A stretch of DNA of 64,000 nucleotides from the NCBI RefSeq assembly GCF_001612665.1, contig NZ_BDAX01000018.1:186001-250000 (forward strand), in the 5' to 3' direction. Below are positions 1 to 7,981 of this stretch, piece by piece. Position numbers and translations under genes: made by a program. The stretch's first letter is position 1, and each line of letters starts with the position of its first letter. The stretch is from Nocardia alba NBRC 108234. GTDB taxonomy: Bacteria; Actinomycetota; Actinomycetes; Mycobacteriales; Mycobacteriaceae. The notes beneath the pieces are model-generated. The model saw nothing but the letters and a program-made list of their open reading frames with translations, did no database searches and was not told the DNA's origin.

Positions 1-1
1 G

Positions 2-109
2 GCCCAGCTCGACCACAACACCGCCGCACTGGACTTCCCCGACTTCACCGCCGAGGAGCTCGCCCTGATCGAGGAGCACGGTGTGCACGGCACCGGTCTG
101 AAGCTCTGA
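2..109 (+). CDS. Aldo/keto reductase, C-terminal fragment (partial)
   Basis: The window opens inside a gene read in the frame beginning at base 2. The last 35 residues contain LDFPDFTAEELALIEEHG and end GTGLKL. This resembles the C-terminal tail of aldo/keto reductases, where a (N)LDF..F(T/S)AEEL..I motif closes the TIM barrel. The catalytic Asp/Tyr/Lys/His residues lie upstream of the window and cannot be checked. A strong hairpin follows the stop, so this is the end of a transcription unit separate from the monooxygenase gene downstream. The family call rests on a short tail only. Confidence 0.5.
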   Translation, partial: AQLDHNTAALDFPDFTAEELALIEEHGVHGTGLKL

Positions 110-124
110 ATCCTGCCCGAACAC

Positions 125-166
125 GACGCCGATGACGTGGCGCGAACCGCGCACGTCATCGGCGTC
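125..166 (+). terminator. Intrinsic terminator-like hairpin
   Basis: A perfect 15-bp inverted repeat (GACGCCGATGACGTG and its complement) encloses a 12-nt GC-rich loop that can pair further. It starts 15 nt after the aldo/keto reductase stop. The tail is only weakly T-rich (GTCTGTC). Confidence 0.7.
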
Positions 167-201
167 GTCTGTCGCACCGACCGCACCAGAAGGCACCGAC
201 C

Positions 202-1536
202 ATGTCCGGATTCCACTTGAACCTGTCCTTGATGACGCCGGGACACTTCCGCCAGGCGTGGCGACTCGACCACGCCGATCCGCTCGCCTATCTCGACATC
301 GACTACTTCCAGCGCCTGGCGAAGATCGCCGAGGCCGCCAAGATCGACGCGGTCTTCCTCGGGGACGGCCCGGCGCTGCGCGGGGAGATCGAGGAGGCGC
401 CCGGCACCGGGATCGATCCGCTCGTGCTGCTCGGCAGTGTCGCGGCGGTGACCGAGCACCTCGGTGTCGTGATCACCTCCTCGACCACCTACAACTCCCC
501 CTATAACCTCGCGCGACGATTCCAGGCGCTCGATCACGTGACGAAGGGGCGGGCGGCGGTCAATATCGTCACCACCGGAACACCCGCTGCCGCAGCGAAT
601 TTCGGCCTGACCGAGCATCCGGAGAAGGAGACCAGGTACCGGCGGGCCTGGGAGTTCCTCGACGTGGTCACCCGGCTGTGGGACAGCTGGGAGCCGGACT
701 GGCTGATCGCGGACAAGTCGACCGGTCGCTACGCCGACAGCGACAAGATCCATCGCATCGATCACGAGGGCGAGTTCTTCTCGGTCGCCGGGCCGCTGCC
801 GGTGGCTCCGGGTCCGCAGGGTCGACCGGTGGTCGTGCAGGCCGGCGGGTCAGAGGGCGGTCTCAAGTTGGCGGGTGATTTCGCCGACGTCGTGTTCACC
901 GTCGCCCAGACCAAGGCCAAGGCGGTCGCGTTCCGCAACGACATCCGGCAGCGCGCGGCCGCGGCCGGGCGCCATCGCGATGATGTGAAGATCTCGCTCG
1001 GTGTGGTGGTGCTGGTGGCGGCGACCGAGGAGCAGGCGCGTCGGCGTGAGCAGGAGCTCTACGATCTGCTGCCGATCGAGCGCCTCACCACCGCGCTGCT
1101 GGGTAACCTCGGCCTGCCCGCGGACTCTTTCGGCCCCGATGATCCGATCAGCGTCGATGATCTTCCCGACACCGTTCCGACCGGTGCGTTCTCGACCGGG
1201 TTCAGCATCTCCACCCGCGCGCTCATCGCGGAGGGACCGCGCACTCCGCGCGAGTTGATCCAGCAGGGCGCCGGTGGTTCCGGCCATCGTCTGCTGGTCG
1301 GTTCGGCCGAGCAGGTCGCCGACGATCTCGCGTCCTGGTTCGACGCCGGCACCGCCGACGGCTTCACCATCATGCCCGCCGAGACCGCCGTCGACCTGGA
1401 GAATTTCGCGACCCTGGTGGTCCCGATCCTGCAGGAGCGGGGGCTGTTCCAGAAGGATTACTCCGCACCGACATTGCGTGCCCGTTTCGGGCTGCCCTTT
1501 CCGGCGGACCGCGCCGTGGAAAGCCTGCCCGCGTAG
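202..1536 (+). CDS. NtaA/SnaA/DszA-family FMN-dependent monooxygenase
   Basis: This 444-residue protein is a group C flavin monooxygenase (bacterial luciferase fold). These enzymes use FMNH2 from a separate reductase and O2 to oxidise nitrilotriacetate, dibenzothiophene sulfone, dimethyl sulfide and similar compounds. Visible family features are the N-terminal LNLSLMTPGHF strand, the SSTTYNSPYNLARRFQALDHVTKGRAAVNIVTT-type segment around residues 93-125 (flavin-binding core) and RPVVVQAGGSEGG near 210. Length matches the NtaA/DmoA branch (about 430-450). It stands alone between two hairpins and converges on an organosulfur-like operon, so a shared role in scavenging sulfur or heteroatom compounds is inferred. 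The substrate cannot be read from sequence. Confidence 0.85.
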   Translation: MSGFHLNLSLMTPGHFRQAWRLDHADPLAYLDIDYFQRLAKIAEAAKIDAVFLGDGPALRGEIEEAPGTGIDPLVLLGSVAAVTEHLGVVITSSTTYNSPYNLARRFQALDHVTKGRAAVNIVTTGTPAAAANFGLTEHPEKETRYRRAWEFLDVVTRLWDSWEPDWLIADKSTGRYADSDKIHRIDHEGEFFSVAGPLPVAPGPQGRPVVVQAGGSEGGLKLAGDFADVVFTVAQTKAKAVAFRNDIRQRAAAAGRHRDDVKISLGVVVLVAATEEQARRREQELYDLLPIERLTTALLGNLGLPADSFGPDDPISVDDLPDTVPTGAFSTGFSISTRALIAEGPRTPRELIQQGAGGSGHRLLVGSAEQVADDLASWFDAGTADGFTIMPAETAVDLENFATLVVPILQERGLFQKDYSAPTLRARFGLPFPADRAVESLPA

Positions 1537-1552
1537 CGTCACCCCACTCCAT

Positions 1553-1586
1553 CGGCCGCCCCGCTCGGGTTCGAGTGGGGCGGCCG
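1553..1586. terminator. Bidirectional terminator hairpin
   Basis: Fourteen-base arms (CGGCCGCCCCGCTC and its complement with one G-T wobble) surround a 6-nt loop. It sits between the convergent monooxygenase and MFS genes. Confidence 0.75.
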
Positions 1587-1601
1587 CTTCGCGTGGAGTC
1601 G

Positions 1602-2858
1602 TTACGGGGCCGCGCCGCAGTGGGGCCCGGTGACCGCGTCCTGGGTCGGGACCGGCGGATGGTCGACCGGCGGTGTGCGCGACAGCGGGATCAGCGCGAC
1701 CGCCGCGAGCAGGGCCGCGAGCCCGATGGCGACCAGGAATCGCCAGTCACCGAGCCAGGTGGCGGCCAACGGGGCGCCCGCGCGCGACAGCGCGATCGGC
1801 ACTGTCATCACGGCGAGGATGCCGGCGAACTGCGGGACGCCGAAGCTGTCGGCGACGATCGACGGGCGGGCGATGACGCTGGTGCCGTAGCCGGTACTGA
1901 AGGCGACGATGCAGGCCAACGTCAGCGGCAAGGAGGTGCCCACCAGCGGCAATGCGAGCAGTCCCACCCCCTGCAGGGCGAAGGACACCCCGGTCACGCT
2001 GGTCATCCCGAAGCGGCGAGCCAGCGGGGCAAGCGCCAGCCGGGCAGCGATCTGGGTGACACCGACCGCGATCGGAAGGGCCGCCGCGGACACCGGCGAA
2101 TAGCCGATGTCGCGGAAGTAGGTGACCATCATCAACAGGAAGGCCGAGGTGGACCCGCTCTGGGCGACGAAGGACACCACCAGCAGCCAGAATTTACGGT
2201 CCCGGAGCGCGTCGCCGAGCGCGACGCCGGTGCGTTGCGCCACTCGGCTGGTGTGCGCTGCCCGCCCCGGCACCGCCCACAGATGCGCGGGCACCACGAT
2301 CACCGCGAAACCGGCCGCCAACACCAGAAGTGTGGTGCGCCAGCCGAGTTGCGTTTCCAGCCAGCCCGCGAAGAAGTAGTACAGGCTGGTGGCGAGCCCC
2401 ACGACCGTGGTCACCGCGACGATCGCCGAATCCCGGTGTTCGGGTTCGGTGGCCACCACGAGAACGGCGAACGCGGCCTCGTAGGTGGAGGTGGCCAGGG
2501 CCAACCCGATCACCGTGAACGCCAGGTACAGCTGAGCCAGGCTCTGCGCCTGCGACCACAGCACGACCGCGCCGACCCCGAGCGCTGATCCCACCGTCAT
2601 CAGAGCCCGCCCGCCGTAACGGTCGAGCAGATTGCCCACCGGCACCGCGGCCAAGGCCCCGACAAGAGTGGAAATGGTTGCTGCGGCAGCGATTTCGGTG
2701 CGTGAGACCGCGAGGGCATGCGACATCGGCACCAGCAGCACGGTGAAGGCCTGGATCATCGCGCCGTAGCCGACGGTCTGGGTCACCGCGAAGACCGCGA
2801 TGAGCCGGAACCGTCGACTGCGTACCGGGGCGACGGTCAGGACGGCGGCGGCACTCAC
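1602..2858 (-). CDS. MFS transporter
   Basis: The 418-residue protein has about twelve hydrophobic segments and a central cytoplasmic loop near residues 185-205, as in the major facilitator superfamily. Between TM2 and TM3 is the GNLLDRYGGRALMTVGS loop, a variant of the MFS motif A (GxLaDrxGrkxxl). The GTG start overlaps the stop of the upstream SsuD-like monooxygenase by 4 nt (GTGA), so it is translationally coupled as the last gene of a three-gene minus-strand operon. The context suggests import of the monooxygenase substrate or export of a product. Direction of transport and ligand are unknown. Confidence 0.85.
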   Translation of the reverse strand: MSAAAVLTVAPVRSRRFRLIAVFAVTQTVGYGAMIQAFTVLLVPMSHALAVSRTEIAAAATISTLVGALAAVPVGNLLDRYGGRALMTVGSALGVGAVVLWSQAQSLAQLYLAFTVIGLALATSTYEAAFAVLVVATEPEHRDSAIVAVTTVVGLATSLYYFFAGWLETQLGWRTTLLVLAAGFAVIVVPAHLWAVPGRAAHTSRVAQRTGVALGDALRDRKFWLLVVSFVAQSGSTSAFLLMMVTYFRDIGYSPVSAAALPIAVGVTQIAARLALAPLARRFGMTSVTGVSFALQGVGLLALPLVGTSLPLTLACIVAFSTGYGTSVIARPSIVADSFGVPQFAGILAVMTVPIALSRAGAPLAATWLGDWRFLVAIGLAALLAAVALIPLSRTPPVDHPPVPTQDAVTGPHCGAAP

Positions 2859-3916
2859 TCCCCGAGCAGCGGCAGCAGCTGGGAGCCCTGACGCTCGATC
2901 TCGCGCAGGTACGGGGTGTCCGACAGCACGAAGTGGGTGATGCCGAGATCGCGGTACTTGCGCAGCGACTTGGCGACATCCTCGGCGGAACCGACCAGCC
3001 AGGTGGTGCCCGCGCCGCCACCGCCGTATCTACCCGGTGCGGTGTAGAGGTTGTCGTCGAGCACCTCGCCGCGCGCGGCCAGGTCGAGCAGACGCTGTTG
3101 GCCGACGGCGGTGCGCCGGTGCGGATTCGCGTTTCCCTGACTGTTCGCCGCCATCTGCGCGACTTTCGCCTCGGCGTCGGCCCACGCCTGCTCGGTGGTG
3201 TCGCGAACGAACGTCGTGACGCGCAAGCCGAATTCGAGCGGCGCGTGCTCACGACCCAGTTCGGCGCTCAGGGCGCGCAATCGTTCGATGCGCTGACGCA
3301 CCCCGTCCAGCGGCTCGCCCCAGAACAATTGGACGTCGGCCTCGGTGGCGGCGACCCGCTCCGCCGCTTCGGAGGCGCCACCGAAGTACAGCGTCGGATG
3401 ACGGCGCTCGCCTCGTGGTTCGATGCGGGGCACCACCGTGGAGTCGGTGACCTGGAAATGCTCGCCCCGGTACGTGACATTCTCCTCGGTCCACAATTTG
3501 CGAACGAGCTGGAGGAACTCCCTGGTGCGGGCGTAGCGGTCGGCCTGGTCGCCCTCGCTGTCGCCGTAGGCGGCCAGATCGTCCTTGCCGGAGACGATGT
3601 TCACCCGCACCCTGCCCCCGGAGAGGTGGTCGAGCGTCGCCGCGGCCGAGGCGAAATTCGCGGGGCGCCAATAGCCGGGACGGATCGCGATGAGTGGCTC
3701 GAAGGACTCGGTCCGCGCCGCCAGCGCCGCCGCGACGGTGAGGGTATCCGGGCGACCCCAGCCGGTGCCGAGCAGCGCGCCCTTCCAGCCGTGCGCCTCG
3801 AGGGCCTTCGCCTGGGTGGTCAAGGTATCCAGGCTGTTGTGGTCGGCGACCACGGGCTCGCCGCGGTGACCCGGCGTGACCTGATTCGGGATGTACCAGA
3901 GGAATTCGAGACTCAT
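2855..3916 (-). CDS. SsuD-like FMN-dependent alkanesulfonate monooxygenase family
   Basis: This 353-residue enzyme starts at the ATG opening MSLEFLWYIPN; a longer in-frame extension upstream is low-complexity and runs back over the preceding gene. Family signs are LEFLWYIPNQ at the N-terminus, the IAIRPGYWRPANFASAAATLDHLSGGRVRVNIVSG-type core around residues 65-100, the PTLYFGGASEAA segment near 185, and the C-terminal THFVLSDTPYLREIERQG. SsuD enzymes cleave alkanesulfonates with FMNH2 and O2, releasing sulfite. It lies between an acyl-CoA-dehydrogenase-like flavoenzyme (25-nt gap) and an MFS transporter (4-nt overlap). Sulfonates are the obvious candidate substrates, but the family also contains other oxidations. 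Confidence 0.85.
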   Translation of the reverse strand: MSLEFLWYIPNQVTPGHRGEPVVADHNSLDTLTTQAKALEAHGWKGALLGTGWGRPDTLTVAAALAARTESFEPLIAIRPGYWRPANFASAAATLDHLSGGRVRVNIVSGKDDLAAYGDSEGDQADRYARTREFLQLVRKLWTEENVTYRGEHFQVTDSTVVPRIEPRGERRHPTLYFGGASEAAERVAATEADVQLFWGEPLDGVRQRIERLRALSAELGREHAPLEFGLRVTTFVRDTTEQAWADAEAKVAQMAANSQGNANPHRRTAVGQQRLLDLAARGEVLDDNLYTAPGRYGGGGAGTTWLVGSAEDVAKSLRKYRDLGITHFVLSDTPYLREIERQGSQLLPLLGE

Positions 3917-3941
3917 GTTCGGTGGTTCCGTTCGGTGGTGA

Positions 3942-5012
3942 TCAGCGGGCCAGCGCAGCGAGCTGGGCGCGGCGGACATCGGCGGTCTGGCCTTGGACCA
4001 GGACGAAGAGGACGGAGCGGGCGTGCAGTTGGGCGGTGTCGTCGTCGCCGAGGCCACGACCGGATCTGGCGATGAGCAGGGCGCGGCTGATCGCCGAAAG
4101 TGCCTCGCCGCTGGCGACTTTGGTGGCAAGGCGCTGATCGAGGCGATGCGCTCCCCCGCCCGCTGCCGTGGTTTCATCGGCGAGCGCGTATGCCGTGGAG
4201 CGGATCTCGGCGACGCGTGGACGCCAGGTCGCCGCGACGTCGGCGGCCAGCGGCGCAGTGCTGTGCTCCAGCTCGGTCAGGATGGTCTCGGCGAGGCCGA
4301 AGTGGTGGGCTCGCGCATCGCTCGCGGTGCCCGCGTCCTCGACGCGCGCTCGGTCGAGACTCTGTGTGGTGAGGACGTTCTCGTCGGGGACGAAGACTTC
4401 GTCCAGGCGCACGCGGGCTGTCCGGCTGCCCGCGACGGCGCCGAGTCGCAGCGGTCCGGTGCTGCGGGTTCTTTCCCCGACCGGCACCAGCGCGGTGACC
4501 ACGGTTTCGGTGTCGGGCTCCACGGCGGACACGGTCAGCGCCGAGTTGAGCCCCCACCCGCTGACCCAGGACAGAGTGCCGTCGAAGACCCAGCCGTTCG
4601 CGGCCTTGCGTGCCCGCACGTAGTGCTCCGGGAAACGCCGCACATCGCTGACCCCGGCCCCGAGCAGCAGTTCACCGCGCAGAATCCGGGCGGCCAGCGC
4701 CGATACCGGGGCGCCCGTCGCGGCGATACGTCCGGCCAGCGGCGCGTGCTGGGCCCAGACCAGCCAGGTGTTGAAGCAGGCGCCCGAGATGATCTCGTGC
4801 ACGCGACGATCGGTGTCGCGGTCGATCGCGAGGCCACCGGATGCTCGCGGTGCGAGGTGGTTGAGCAGACCGAGGCCGCCCAGTTCGTCGATCCGATCCG
4901 CGTGCACCCCGGTACGGTCCGTCGACAGCGCGGCGGGTCGCAACACTCGCTCGGCGTAGTCGCGCACTCGAACGAGGAATTCGTCGTTCGAGTTGTCGTG
5001 CGCTGGGTTCAC
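3942..5012 (-). CDS. Acyl-CoA dehydrogenase-fold flavoprotein (SfnC/DszC-like)
   Basis: A 356-residue protein of the acyl-CoA dehydrogenase superfamily, starting with GTG. It has an N-terminal helical region, a middle beta domain including LSWVSGWGLNSALTVSA and a C-terminal helical bundle (RLATKVASGEALSAISRALLIARSG). The dehydrogenase catalytic Glu motif is not obvious, and the neighbours are group C monooxygenases. It may therefore be a flavin-dependent oxygenase or an oxidase of the SfnC type rather than a fatty acyl-CoA dehydrogenase. It is first in the operon with the SsuD-like and MFS genes, and its promoter must lie in the 208-bp divergent gap shared with the ABC exporter. Confidence 0.75.
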   Translation of the reverse strand: MNPAHDNSNDEFLVRVRDYAERVLRPAALSTDRTGVHADRIDELGGLGLLNHLAPRASGGLAIDRDTDRRVHEIISGACFNTWLVWAQHAPLAGRIAATGAPVSALAARILRGELLLGAGVSDVRRFPEHYVRARKAANGWVFDGTLSWVSGWGLNSALTVSAVEPDTETVVTALVPVGERTRSTGPLRLGAVAGSRTARVRLDEVFVPDENVLTTQSLDRARVEDAGTASDARAHHFGLAETILTELEHSTAPLAADVAATWRPRVAEIRSTAYALADETTAAGGGAHRLDQRLATKVASGEALSAISRALLIARSGRGLGDDDTAQLHARSVLFVLVQGQTADVRRAQLAALAR

Positions 5013-5196
5013 CTCGAAAGTATCGACCCGGACAGCGCGCGAAAGTCGCTATCTACCGCCGCTTTACCTCGAACAATGCGGCTTCTACCTGCCCTGATAG
5101 GCAACGATCGGAGATTAATTCTCGCCGATCGAGAAGTCGATGCGTCCTACGGTCCGGCCCGATTGTCGAATCCTGTTGCAGCCTGGCCATTTATAG

Positions 5197-5215
5197 TTAG
5201 GTTAGGGTAAGTTAA
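5197..5215 (+). promoter_or_regulatory. Candidate IdeR/DtxR iron box overlapping a promoter
   Basis: TTAGGTTAGGGTAAGTTAA matches the known 19-bp IdeR/DtxR consensus (TTAGGTTAGGCTAACCTAA) at 16 of 19 positions. Within it, TAAGTT at 5208-5213 fits a TANNNT -10 element. The ATG at 5221 has no recognisable ribosome binding site, so transcription may begin at or next to the start codon. A bound iron-loaded repressor would then cover the -10 element. Confidence 0.65.
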
Positions 5216-5220
5216 CTTGC

Positions 5221-6171
5221 ATGGTTGATTATGCCGTTGAGGCGGAGGGTCTCGTCAAACGGTTCGGTGGGGTGACGGCGCTGGACGGGCTCGGTTTCGC
5301 AGTGGAACGGGGCACGATCGCGGGGGTACTCGGACCGAACGGGGCGGGAAAGACGACAACGATCGATGTACTGACCACCCTGCTGGTGCCCGACGCGGGT
5401 CACGCACGGGTCGCCGGTCACGATGTGGTGGCCGACGCGGGAGCGGTCAGGTCGGTGATCGGGCTGACCGGACAGTTCGTCGCCCTGGACGAAAACCTCA
5501 CCGCACGCGAGAACCTCGTCCTGTTCGGACGGCTGCTGAAACTGGGACGTCGGCGGGCCGCCGACCGAGCCGAGGAACTACTGCACCGCTTCGATCTCAC
5601 CGACGCCGCCGACCGACGCAGCGGCACCTTCTCCGGCGGCATGCGCCGACGGCTCGACCTCGCCGCATCACTGATCGGCCGACCGGAAGTGCTCTTCCTC
5701 GACGAACCGACCACCGGCCTCGACCCGCGCAGCCGCGCGGTGCTGTGGGATGTGGTCCGCGACCTTCGCGACGACGGCATGACCATCCTGCTCACCACCC
5801 AATACCTGGACGAGGCAGACGAACTGGCCGACCGCATCGTCGTGGTCGATCACGGCCGCGTCATCGCCGACGGCACCGCCGACGAGCTCAAGGATCAGGC
5901 AGGCGGTTCGGTCTGCCACGTCACCGCGCCCGAGGATGAGCGCCCCCGGATCGCTGCCGCGCTGGCCGACATGACCGGGCTCGCCGAACTGAGCGACGGC
6001 GTCGCCGTCGCGGCGTCGGGCGCCGCGACCCTGGTCGATGTCGTGCGCAAGCTCGATGCCGCCGAGATCGCCGTCGACGACATCGCCCTGCGCCGCCCGA
6101 CCCTCGACGACGTGTTCTTCCGCCTGACCGGGCACCCGAGCGCGCCGAACGAGCCGGAGGACACCCCGTGA
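5221..6171 (+). CDS. DrrA-family ABC transporter ATP-binding protein
   Basis: This 316-residue ATPase has Walker A GPNGAGKTT at residues 38-46, the ABC signature SGGMRRRLDLA near 137-147, Walker B VLFLDEPTTGLDP just after, and a C-terminal DrrA-type extension ending with the RRPTLDDVFFRLTG motif. DrrA proteins energise two-gene exporters of drugs, lipids, polyketides or siderophores. Two permease genes follow with 4-nt overlaps. The gene seems to be translated from a leaderless or nearly leaderless message behind a candidate iron box, so iron-responsive expression is inferred. Siderophore or iron-chelate export would fit, although no siderophore biosynthesis gene is in view. Confidence 0.92.
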   Translation: MVDYAVEAEGLVKRFGGVTALDGLGFAVERGTIAGVLGPNGAGKTTTIDVLTTLLVPDAGHARVAGHDVVADAGAVRSVIGLTGQFVALDENLTARENLVLFGRLLKLGRRRAADRAEELLHRFDLTDAADRRSGTFSGGMRRRLDLAASLIGRPEVLFLDEPTTGLDPRSRAVLWDVVRDLRDDGMTILLTTQYLDEADELADRIVVVDHGRVIADGTADELKDQAGGSVCHVTAPEDERPRIAAALADMTGLAELSDGVAVAASGAATLVDVVRKLDAAEIAVDDIALRRPTLDDVFFRLTGHPSAPNEPEDTP

Positions 6172-6983
6172 CGACGACGGCCCCCGCACCGGAAACCGTT
6201 GCCCCGGTAGCGCGTCCGCATCCGTCGGCGTCGGCCGACACCGCGATCCTGGTCGGTCGGCACCTGCGCCTGATGAGCCGACGCCCCGCCTCCATCATCG
6301 GCGCCGTCGTGCTGCCCCTGATCTTCGCCACGATGTTCTACGTCGTGTTCGGCACCGTCGTCGAGCGTCGGATCGGTAGCGAATACGGGCAGTATCTGCT
6401 GCCCGCGGTCATTCTGCAGGCGATGCTCTTCACCGCCATGTCGGCGGCCATCCTGTCGGTCGAGGACGTGACCGGCGGGATGATCCGCAGACTCCGATCC
6501 ATGGCGGTCTCCCCACTCGCCCCGGTACTCGGACTGGTCGGCGCGGAACTCACCCGCGCGCTGTTGACGATCGCGATCCTGCTGCCCGCCGGCGCCCTCA
6601 TGGGCTTCCGCCTCGGCGGCGGGGTGCTCGCGTCGATCGGATTCGTGCTCATCGCACTGCTGTTCGCCGCGGTGGTGTGCACCGGGTTCGTCGCGATCGG
6701 TTTCGCGGCGGGCAAGGTGGACACGGTGCAGGTGATCACCAATGTCATCTTCTTCCCGTTCCTGCTCGTATCGAACGCTTTCACCCCGACCGAGGCATTC
6801 CCGCAGTGGTTGCAACCCTTCGTCGCCAACCAACCGCTGAGCCGCACCGCCGACGCACTACGCGCGCTCGCCGCCTCGGACGCGGCCCTCGCCAGGCCGG
6901 TCACGATCGCCGTGCTGTGGCTCAGCGGCGGATTCGTCGTCTGTGTCGCGCTCGCGGCCCGGGCCTACCGGAGGACACTGTGA
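6168..6983 (+). CDS. ABC-2 type transporter permease (DrrB-like)
   Basis: A 271-residue membrane protein with six predicted hydrophobic spans. The order is a soluble N-terminus, a first span near residues 40-60, the cluster LPAVILQAMLFTAMSAAILSVEDVTGGMIRRLRSMAVSP-like core, then further spans to the C-terminus. The segment LLVSNAFTPTEAFPQWLQPFVANQPLS is typical of ABC-2 export permeases. The GTG start overlaps the ATPase stop (GTGA). It should form the membrane channel together with the next gene as a DrrA-B-C exporter. Confidence 0.88.
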   Translation: MTTTAPAPETVAPVARPHPSASADTAILVGRHLRLMSRRPASIIGAVVLPLIFATMFYVVFGTVVERRIGSEYGQYLLPAVILQAMLFTAMSAAILSVEDVTGGMIRRLRSMAVSPLAPVLGLVGAELTRALLTIAILLPAGALMGFRLGGGVLASIGFVLIALLFAAVVCTGFVAIGFAAGKVDTVQVITNVIFFPFLLVSNAFTPTEAFPQWLQPFVANQPLSRTADALRALAASDAALARPVTIAVLWLSGGFVVCVALAARAYRRTL

Positions 6984-7771
6984 ACGAAACCCGCACCGCG
7001 ACGGGGCCTCGCCCGCACGTACTCATCGACAGCTGGGCGCTCACCGTCCGCGCCATCCGGGTGACGCTGCGCAACCCTGTCCTGCTGATGATGGCGACGT
7101 TCTTCCCACTGATCCTGCTGGTGCTGATCACGGTGTCGTTCGGCTCACTGGTCGCCCCCGGCGGCAGCCGAGCCGACTACGTGAACTTCAGCCTGCCGCT
7201 GTTCGCCGTGATGGGCATCATGTTCGCCGGACTCGGCACCGCCATGACGACCTATGACGACCTGCAATCGGGATTCGACCGTCGGCTGCGGGCCATGCCG
7301 ATCGCCCGCGCGGCTCCGCTGATCGGGCGCATCGCCGGCGACGCGGTCCGCAATCTGATCACGCTGCTCGCGGTGGTGGCAGTGGGCTATCTGCTCGGAT
7401 TCCGTTTCACGGGCGGAGTCCTCGGCACGATCGGATTCCTCGTGCTGCCGCTGCTGTTCGGTACCGGCGTCGCGTGGATGATGGTGGCGATCGCGGTGCA
7501 CGCCAAGTCCGGGGAGGCGGTAGGTTCGGCGCTCAACGCGATTCTGCTGGTGGCCTCGTTCCTGTCGACCGGGTTCGTCCCTCGCCAGGATCTTCCCTCC
7601 TGGATCCAGCCTGTCGCCGCCGCCAACCCGGTGTCGTCGGTGGTCGAGGCGATGCGCGGGCTGGCCTCATCCGGGCCGATCGCCGCACCCACCTGGCGCG
7701 CGCTGGCGTGGACGGTGGCGCTGACCGTGGTTTTCGCGACACTCGCCATCCGCGGGTACCGCAAGCGCTGA
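6980..7771 (+). CDS. ABC-2 type transporter permease (DrrC-like)
   Basis: The 263-residue second permease starts at the GTG that overlaps the previous stop (GTGA); a longer upstream frame merely overlaps the first permease. It has six hydrophobic spans, a TYDDLQSGFDRRLRAMPIARAA loop after the second span and the family segment FLSTGFVPRQDLPSWIQPVAAANPVSSVVEAMRG near residues 185-220. It is a paralogue of the preceding permease, and both probably form the heterodimeric channel served by the DrrA-like ATPase. A GC-rich hairpin follows its stop and closes the operon. Confidence 0.88.
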   Translation: MNETRTATGPRPHVLIDSWALTVRAIRVTLRNPVLLMMATFFPLILLVLITVSFGSLVAPGGSRADYVNFSLPLFAVMGIMFAGLGTAMTTYDDLQSGFDRRLRAMPIARAAPLIGRIAGDAVRNLITLLAVVAVGYLLGFRFTGGVLGTIGFLVLPLLFGTGVAWMMVAIAVHAKSGEAVGSALNAILLVASFLSTGFVPRQDLPSWIQPVAAANPVSSVVEAMRGLASSGPIAAPTWRALAWTVALTVVFATLAIRGYRKR

Positions 7772-7785
7772 ACACCGGACCCGCG

Positions 7786-7813
7786 GGTACCCGGTCCGAC
7801 GAGACCGGGTACC
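7786..7813 (+). terminator. Terminator-like hairpin after the ABC operon
   Basis: Perfect 11-bp arms GGTACCCGGTC / GACCGGGTACC enclose the loop CGACGA. There is no clear T-tract. The remaining 168 bp up to the cutinase gene hold no gene. Confidence 0.6.
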
Positions 7814-7981
7814 AGCACCCGTGCCGGAGCCCCCAGTCCCCCCGCACCAAATCTGAAACAAAACTGTGTCTGAAAGTGTCGGCGAAACCCGCGGCGGGTA
7901 GCGAGAATTGGCCCGACGGTTCGGTGCGAGCGCGCACCTGCCGTTGCCACGAACTTCCTTCGGCGACAGAGGAATCGGTTG

